From Alphaproteobacteria bacterium UBA3002 (GTDB lineage Bacteria; Pseudomonadota; Alphaproteobacteria; Rickettsiales; UBA3002), in assembly GCA_002346425.1 (NCBI GenBank), contig DDZS01000018.1, forward strand, positions 1 through 7,909: DNA of 7,909 nt. The letters are read 5' to 3'. This document shows positions 4,602-7,909 of this stretch, piece by piece. The translations under genes were made by a program, and so were the position numbers. The first letter of the stretch is position 1. Every line of letters begins with the position of its first letter. The notes under the pieces are model-generated. The model ran no database searches, was not told the origin of the DNA, and saw nothing but the letters and a program-made list of their open reading frames with translations.

Positions 4602-5020
4602 AATCCGTTTCTCTTAATATCAACTACCGCAGACCAAACCTTCCTAGCCTCTTCTACGGACCGTATCTGCGCTGTGTGGTAATTCCACCCAACCTTTTCC
4701 GATATCATTCGATAGAGAGCATTTCTTTCGATCTTTCCGCTCTGCCAAACAGGATCGATTAATCTGTGAAGGTGGCGGCGCGCATTTTTTATCTCTTTAG
4801 TGGGAATGCAACCAAGAGGATTAGTGCGGTGCTTAGTTTTATAATGGCATCCCACAAAATTCTGGCATGCGTCGCACTTCCAAAACGGACGCATAAACAG
4901 ATCGCTCCTGTGCGGATATGTTTCTCTCCCATTTGTTAGGCGAGGCAAAACCCTTTTACCACATCCGCAGCAATACAGTGATAGAGCTAGGCGATTTTCT
5001 ATGATATCCGCTTCGTTCAT
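4598..5020 (-). CDS. DUF3268-type zinc-finger-containing phage protein
   Basis: A 140-residue protein starting at ATG 5020, with AAGGA 7 nt upstream just after the ssb stop; a longer in-frame form from 5059 would overlap ssb and lacks that signal. It has a two-part zinc-binding site, CxxC at about 17-20 (YCCGCGKRV) and CDAC at about 49-52. Between them is the family signature ETYPHRSDLFMRPFWKC, and after them VGCHYKTKHRTNPLG. This combination (CxxC, YPHR, FW-C-xx-C, VG-H, PLG) is that of the zinc-finger-containing domain family DUF3268, found in phages. The C-terminal half is helical and ends with a VEEARKVW helix. Its position between ssb and the NinB-like gene suggests a DNA-related role, but the family's function is not established. 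Confidence 0.8.
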   Translation of the reverse strand: MNEADIIENRLALSLYCCGCGKRVLPRLTNGRETYPHRSDLFMRPFWKCDACQNFVGCHYKTKHRTNPLGCIPTKEIKNARRHLHRLIDPVWQSGKIERNALYRMISEKVGWNYHTAQIRSVEEARKVWSAVVDIKRNGL

Positions 5021-5030
5021 GCCATTGTCC

Positions 5031-5462
5031 TTAAAAAGGTATCTCGTCGTCCAGATCAACTGGACCTTGATTGGCCGGCTGCTGTGGTTGCGCTTGATTG
5101 CTTTGATCTGTTTGCTTGCTATCCAGCATTAACAGTGATCCGCCAAAACCTTGCAGGACGATCTCGGTAGAATATTGATCCTGCCCGCTCTGGTTTTGCC
5201 ATTTTCTGGTTTGCAATTGCCCCTCGATAAAGACCTTGCTGCCCTTGCTAAGATAGTTCTTGGCAACCCGGACGAGGGCTTCATTGAAAATCACTACCCT
5301 ATGCCATTCGGTTTTTTCTCTGCGCTCACCCGTGTTTTTATCTTTCCAGTGCTCAGATGTGGCCACGGTCAGGTTGGCGATTTCGTTTCCGTTTTGCATC
5401 GCCCTGATCTCTGGATCGCGCCCCAGATTGCCAATGATGATGACCTTGTTTACGCTGCTCAT
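5031..5462 (-). CDS. ssb: Single-stranded DNA-binding protein
   Basis: This 143-residue protein has a canonical bacterial/phage OB-fold. It opens with VNKVIIIGNLGRDPEIRA, followed by ANLTVATSEHWKDKNTGERR, TEWHRVVIFNEALVRVAKNYL and GSKVFIEGQLQTRKWQNQSG (about 4-92). A Gln/Pro/Asn-rich linker (about 115-134) leads to the acidic tip DLDDEIPF, which in SSBs recruits partner proteins. It would coat phage single strands during replication and recombination and, with the ERF annealing protein, support strand annealing. The ATG at 5462 overlaps the stop of the Gp157-like gene (TAATG), and AAGGAG upstream is contained in that gene's last codons. The intact C-terminal tip indicates a fully functional protein. 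Confidence 0.97.
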   Translation of the reverse strand: MSSVNKVIIIGNLGRDPEIRAMQNGNEIANLTVATSEHWKDKNTGERREKTEWHRVVIFNEALVRVAKNYLSKGSKVFIEGQLQTRKWQNQSGQDQYSTEIVLQGFGGSLLMLDSKQTDQSNQAQPQQPANQGPVDLDDEIPF

Positions 5463-5950
5463 TAACTTCTCCTTATTGTGATTGTTTCGCCGCCGTTTGA
5501 CATCACGGCTCCTGGCACTTCATTGCCAGAATCGATTGCCTGCTTGATCGCGGTTTTGTCTGGCTCTTTTTTGATACGCATCCAGTCATCGGATAGCGCC
5601 TCCTCATCGATGATAAGCTTGGGTCGCGCTGCCATTATGCTAACAGTGCCCTGTGGTAATTCGAGCTTACGCTGGCCTGCCGTAATCATCATTTGCTGCA
5701 AAATTACGCGCAGACGTGCCTGCCTGTCAGAGAAGCGCTTGGCCCGAAGCTGCCGCGCTTGAATTTGCTCTTTAAGCGCCGCCTCTTGTGTTTTGGCCTC
5801 TTCTTCTGCGTCTAGCAACATGGCAGCCATTTCCATGAAGTTGCTGTATTCGGCGATGTAGGGGGCCGCTTCATCTTCTCCAAAGATTTCCACTAGCTCC
5901 GCCGCGGTTTCCGCTTCAATACGAATTTTCATTTCATTAATGGGCTGCAT
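5462..5950 (-). CDS. Gp157-family phage protein
   Basis: The Gp157 family (first seen in Streptococcus thermophilus phage) has a long coiled-coil N-terminal part and a conserved C-terminal half. Here residues about 15-95 are strongly helical and charged (LLDAEEEAKTQEAALKEQI, then RQARLRVILQQMM). They are followed by the family signature KLELPQGTVSIMAARPKLII, then PDKTAIKQAIDSGNEVPGAV and the ending ETITIRR. Proteins of this family have been linked to phage resistance and typically sit beside ERF/SSB genes, as here. The start is set at ATG 5950 because GGAGCAAGC precedes it, the same ribosome-binding stretch used by the gene at 6861. ATGs at 5968, 5986 and 5995 are in frame but poorly placed. 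It overlaps the end of the ERF gene by 14 nt. Confidence 0.88.
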   Translation of the reverse strand: MQPINEMKIRIEAETAAELVEIFGEDEAAPYIAEYSNFMEMAAMLLDAEEEAKTQEAALKEQIQARQLRAKRFSDRQARLRVILQQMMITAGQRKLELPQGTVSIMAARPKLIIDEEALSDDWMRIKKEPDKTAIKQAIDSGNEVPGAVMSNGGETITIRRS

Positions 5951-6650
5951 GGCTTGCTCCGTTTGCATTGTGATAGCCGCCCTCATGCGCTTCATCGATC
6001 AAGTCAAGACGTAAGCAGGTCTGTTGCTCGGCTTCCTGCGCCTCTTTTTCAACAGACGGAAAGTTTGCCTTTAGGTATTCTCTAAAAGCGACCTTAGAAT
6101 CACGATAGTTGTAAAACTCTGAGGCAGTCTTAAGCGCCATCAGATCAGACTTATACGTCGCTAAAGTCTTTCTCGCCTTTTCCTCAATTGCGTTTTGACG
6201 ATCTAGCTCCGCTTCTTTCTGCTCTTGCGAGTCGTCCGGGTCGTCGCCAGTCTCTATGAGAAAGGCCTGCCGAATTGCATATTTAAGCGCACCGGTTGCC
6301 GCCTTATAGGAGGCTTTGTCCAAAGAGTCGTTGCCTTCTCCCCGCACCTCTACATCTATGTGTGTTTGGCTTGGCGCGTGAATAAATCGAAAAACATAAG
6401 TGGCTACGGCATTGAAGCTCACGGCTTCTTTGTCGTATTTGTTTAGTTTTCTGATTTCGTGGTAAACCGTGTCTTTCACGGCCACTGGAACACAGATGAT
6501 GCTGTTTTCCAACATAGCTGGGCGCAAGGCTTCGATTAAGTCTTTCTCGCCAGCATAGCGATAATTCTGCGCATCGTTTTTGCCCTTCTTTTGGACGTAA
6601 CCGACCTTGCGATAAACTTCTAGCAGCGCTTCATAAACATTATTGCACAT
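5937..6650 (-). CDS. erf: ERF-family single-strand annealing protein
   Basis: This 237-residue recombinase of the ERF superfamily (P22 Erf type) would anneal complementary single strands, circularise phage DNA and drive RecA-independent recombination. Conserved parts visible are GYVQKKGKNDAQNYRYAGEK (about 17-36), DLIEALRPAMLENSI (about 37-51), VEVRGEGNDSLDKASYKAAT (about 100-119) and GALKYAIRQAFLIETGDDPD (about 120-139). A helical, glutamate-rich tail of about 95 residues follows, the less conserved C-terminal region typical of the family. The start at ATG 6650 lies inside the end of the preceding gene (11-nt overlap), with AGGGG 7 nt upstream that can pair with CCCC just before the start codon. 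Downstream come the Gp157-like protein and SSB, a usual phage recombination cluster. Confidence 0.95.
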   Translation of the reverse strand: MCNNVYEALLEVYRKVGYVQKKGKNDAQNYRYAGEKDLIEALRPAMLENSIICVPVAVKDTVYHEIRKLNKYDKEAVSFNAVATYVFRFIHAPSQTHIDVEVRGEGNDSLDKASYKAATGALKYAIRQAFLIETGDDPDDSQEQKEAELDRQNAIEEKARKTLATYKSDLMALKTASEFYNYRDSKVAFREYLKANFPSVEKEAQEAEQQTCLRLDLIDEAHEGGYHNANGASHAAH

Positions 6651-6861
6651 GGGGCTGCCCCTGCTGTAGTCGGATGTTAACGAAAAGCTCCTGAATTTCC
6701 AGCGCCGCTTTTTGCAGCGTGATGCATTCCGGCATGCTCAAAAAGCGCCCCTCTTTGACCGCCTCGTTTAGCCGACGCGCTTCGCTTTCGATCTGGCGCG
6801 CTGATAGAAACAGCTCATCTTCGCGCATGTAGCGCTCGTTCATATCTATTACATTGCTCAT
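6640..6861 (-). CDS. Hypothetical phage protein, 73 residues
   Basis: ATG at 6861 is preceded by TAAGGAGCAAGCG, giving a strong AAGGAG with 7-nt spacing, 10 nt after the stop of the upstream gene. The protein is almost all helix: ARQIESEARRLNEAVKEGRF (about 21-40), a short SMPECITLQKAA linker and a helix LEIQELFVNIRLQQG. Hydrophobic residues at heptad-like spacing suggest a coiled-coil or helical bundle. No known family is evident. Immediate proximity to erf, which it overlaps by 11 nt, suggests it is co-expressed with the recombination proteins. Confidence 0.8.
   Translation of the reverse strand: MSNVIDMNERYMREDELFLSARQIESEARRLNEAVKEGRFLSMPECITLQKAALEIQELFVNIRLQQGQPHVQ
6644..6663 (-). promoter_or_regulatory. 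Hairpin capable of masking the erf ribosome binding site
   Basis: On the minus strand GCAGGGGCAGCCCCATG precedes and includes the erf start codon. GGGG, the likely Shine-Dalgarno, is followed three bases later by CCCC directly before ATG, so it can fold into a small GC stem. Translation of the upstream gene, which runs through the structure, would open it, coupling erf expression to that gene. The complementarity is seen; regulation is inferred. Confidence 0.4.
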
Positions 6862-6871
6862 CGCTTGCTCC

Positions 6872-7180
6872 TTAGTTCATGTGGATTTTATGGACGTAGA
6901 CGCGCACCATAAGACCGCTTGCGGCCATGCGTGTTTCGTCCAGCTTGATTAACTTCCCTGCGGCATGCAGTTCAGAAAGGCGCGAGCGAACACTGTTGAG
7001 CGATACGTCGCACCCCAGCGCCCGCTGGCACTCTTCCGCGGTCATTCCCATCCAACCCGCTAATTTCATTTTTGCTTCAACACGCTCGCGAATGGCTGCG
7101 GCTTTCGGCTTCACTATCTCCGCTGCGGTGCGACCGGTTTCGTCACCTTTGTAGCCGGGGGATTCTGGGTAATGGGTCAT
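6872..7180 (-). CDS. Winged helix-turn-helix phage protein
   Basis: This 102-residue protein begins MTHYPESPGYKGDETGRTAA, an opening shared by many small proteobacterial phage proteins of the pattern 'P-GYK...ET-AAA'. The C-terminal part reads as a MarR/GntR-like winged helix: a helix RERVEAKMKLAGWM (about 31-44), MTAEECQRALGCDVSLNSVR (about 46-65, HTH with a recognition helix), RLSELHAAGKLIKLDETR (about 67-84, wing) and a final strand VRVYVHK. It probably binds DNA. Whether it regulates the operon or acts in replication initiation cannot be told. Its ATG overlaps the stop of the upstream repeat protein (ATGA). Confidence 0.85.
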   Translation of the reverse strand: MTHYPESPGYKGDETGRTAAEIVKPKAAAIRERVEAKMKLAGWMGMTAEECQRALGCDVSLNSVRSRLSELHAAGKLIKLDETRMAASGLMVRVYVHKIHMN

Positions 7181-7909
7181 GCCGTCTTACCCCCGTTTTT
7201 CTTCATAGCCTCGACAAACCTCTCTGCGCCATAACGCCCTTTTACCAAGCCCCCTATTTCGCTTGCGGTATATGTTTGATCGAGGCTTCGCCCCGTTTCT
7301 TCCACAAAGCCCCGCACACCCGCTGAACATGCCCCTGTAACCGCACGATAAATAGCAACCCATTCAGCACCTGTAGCCGAATCTGGCAGCACCCCGTCAA
7401 AATTTGCGGTCACTTTGAAGACCAGGTCTTTGCGGGCCTCTTTGATTGTTTTTCCGTGGGCGCTGTTTCCTTTGTCGTCGCTAACGATATAAAGCTCTTC
7501 ACCACTCTCAGTGCGCACCTTTTTGACGCCCCGCTTATTAGAAAGAACGTAAGAAAAGACTCCGTCTGTAAAGTCGACCTCCACCCACATTCTATTTTCC
7601 ACGATATACCAGCATTCGGGTTTCAGGGTTTTCCCATCAACAATGTCAGCCCTGCCTCCAACCGGAACAAATCCATTTTCTTTCTTCAAATACTCTGATG
7701 CCATTAGCAGGTTACCCATATCGCCTTTGACAGCTGCGCGATAACCTAAAGCAGAGCACGCGGCGTACTCGCCCGACGATGCTGCCGTGCTGTAGTTGCC
7801 CGACGATGCTGCCGTGCTGTTCTCGCCCGATGATGCTGCCTTGCTGCCGTTGCCCGATGATGCTGCCGTGCTGTTCTCGCCCGATGATGCTGCCTTGCTG
7901 TAGTTGCCC
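7177..7909 (-). CDS. Repeat-containing DUF7666-like phage protein, C-terminal part (5' end beyond the window)
   Basis: The reading frame is open through the right edge, so only the last 243 residues are visible; ATG 7719 is internal and not the start. Five 9-residue repeats of the form G-x-x-S-[T/K]-A-A-S-S come first, then a degenerate sixth unit (GEYAACSALGYRAAVKGDMG). A conserved segment follows (DIVDGKTLKPECWYIVENRM and EVDF, about 90-120 of the visible part). The C-terminal domain contains GKTIKEARKDLVFK, AIYRAVTGACSAGVRGFVEE and YTASEIGGLVKGRYGAERF. This order (SSG-repeat array, 'GKTLKPxxWY' strand, then 'ITGACSxGxRxFVE' domain) is what I remember of DUF7666-containing phage proteins, whose function is unknown. 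Such repeats likely form a regular beta-solenoid-like stalk. Its N-terminal domain lies outside the window. Confidence 0.8.
   Translation of the reverse strand, partial: GNYSKAASSGENSTAASSGNGSKAASSGENSTAASSGNYSTAASSGEYAACSALGYRAAVKGDMGNLLMASEYLKKENGFVPVGGRADIVDGKTLKPECWYIVENRMWVEVDFTDGVFSYVLSNKRGVKKVRTESGEELYIVSDDKGNSAHGKTIKEARKDLVFKVTANFDGVLPDSATGAEWVAIYRAVTGACSAGVRGFVEETGRSLDQTYTASEIGGLVKGRYGAERFVEAMKKNGGKTA
7774..7908 (-). repeat. Tandem 27-bp repeat array within a coding region (5 units seen, continues off the edge)
   Basis: Five in-frame 27-bp units, each encoding nine residues, fill 7774-7908. They alternate between two kinds, G-N-x-S-[K/T]-AASS and G-E-N-S-T-AASS, so the array is also a 54-bp higher-order repeat. 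Copies nearest the unique C-terminal sequence use TCG TCG for the two final serines, and copies further away use TCA TCG, consistent with expansion in blocks. The array reaches the window edge, so the total copy number is unknown. Confidence 0.9.

Noticed and set aside
5962..5995. Longer starts for the Gp157-like gene at 5995, 5986 or 5968
   Set aside because: None has a well-spaced Shine-Dalgarno, and they overlap erf more deeply; 5950 shares the GGAGCAAGC signal seen before the gene at 6861.
7774..7908. Regular repeats at the right edge as a CRISPR array
   Set aside because: The units are contiguous 27-bp copies with no unique spacers, and they are in frame within an open coding sequence giving a coherent 9-residue protein repeat.

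Overview
The window looks like one end of an integrated temperate siphophage (or a closely related prophage) in a bacterium, most likely an alphaproteobacterium of moderate GC. The host guess rests on the style of the integrase N-terminus and on the sequence of the tRNA-Trp, both judged from memory, so it is tentative. Every protein gene I can support lies on the minus strand. The whole 7.8 kb reads as one leftward operon that enters from beyond the right edge and runs towards a host tRNA gene at the left edge. Neighbouring genes overlap, usually as ATGA, TGATG or TAATG junctions, or are separated by at most 14 nt, so there is no internal room for a promoter or terminator.

Right part (about 7909 down to 4176): a 9-residue tandem-repeat protein cut by the window edge, a winged-helix protein, a small unknown protein, then a homologous-recombination module. 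The module holds an ERF-type single-strand annealing protein, a Gp157-type protein, a single-stranded DNA-binding protein (SSB), a DUF3268-type zinc-finger protein and a NinB/Orf-like recombination protein.

Middle part (4179 down to 1427): a dense set of about a dozen small proteins of mostly unknown function, including one Ead/Ea22-like protein and two predicted single-span membrane peptides. Five of these genes (25, 32, 49, 52 and 55 codons) are very short, and I found them from start, Shine-Dalgarno and overlap logic.

Left part (1412 down to 1): an excisionase-like helix-turn-helix protein overlaps the start of a tyrosine integrase. The integrase ends 31 nt from the 5' end of a tRNA-Trp gene, whose 3' part lies outside the window. 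A perfect 12-bp inverted repeat and two 10-bp direct repeats spaced 21 bp apart occupy the integrase/tRNA junction and are good candidates for attachment-site elements.

The order (recombination genes, small accessory genes, xis, int, attachment site) matches the logic of the lambda/P22 leftward early operon. ERF, SSB and NinB-like proteins would act on phage DNA after induction, Int and Xis would move the genome in and out of the tRNA-Trp locus, and the small genes between them sit where lambdoid phages keep accessory and host-interaction functions.
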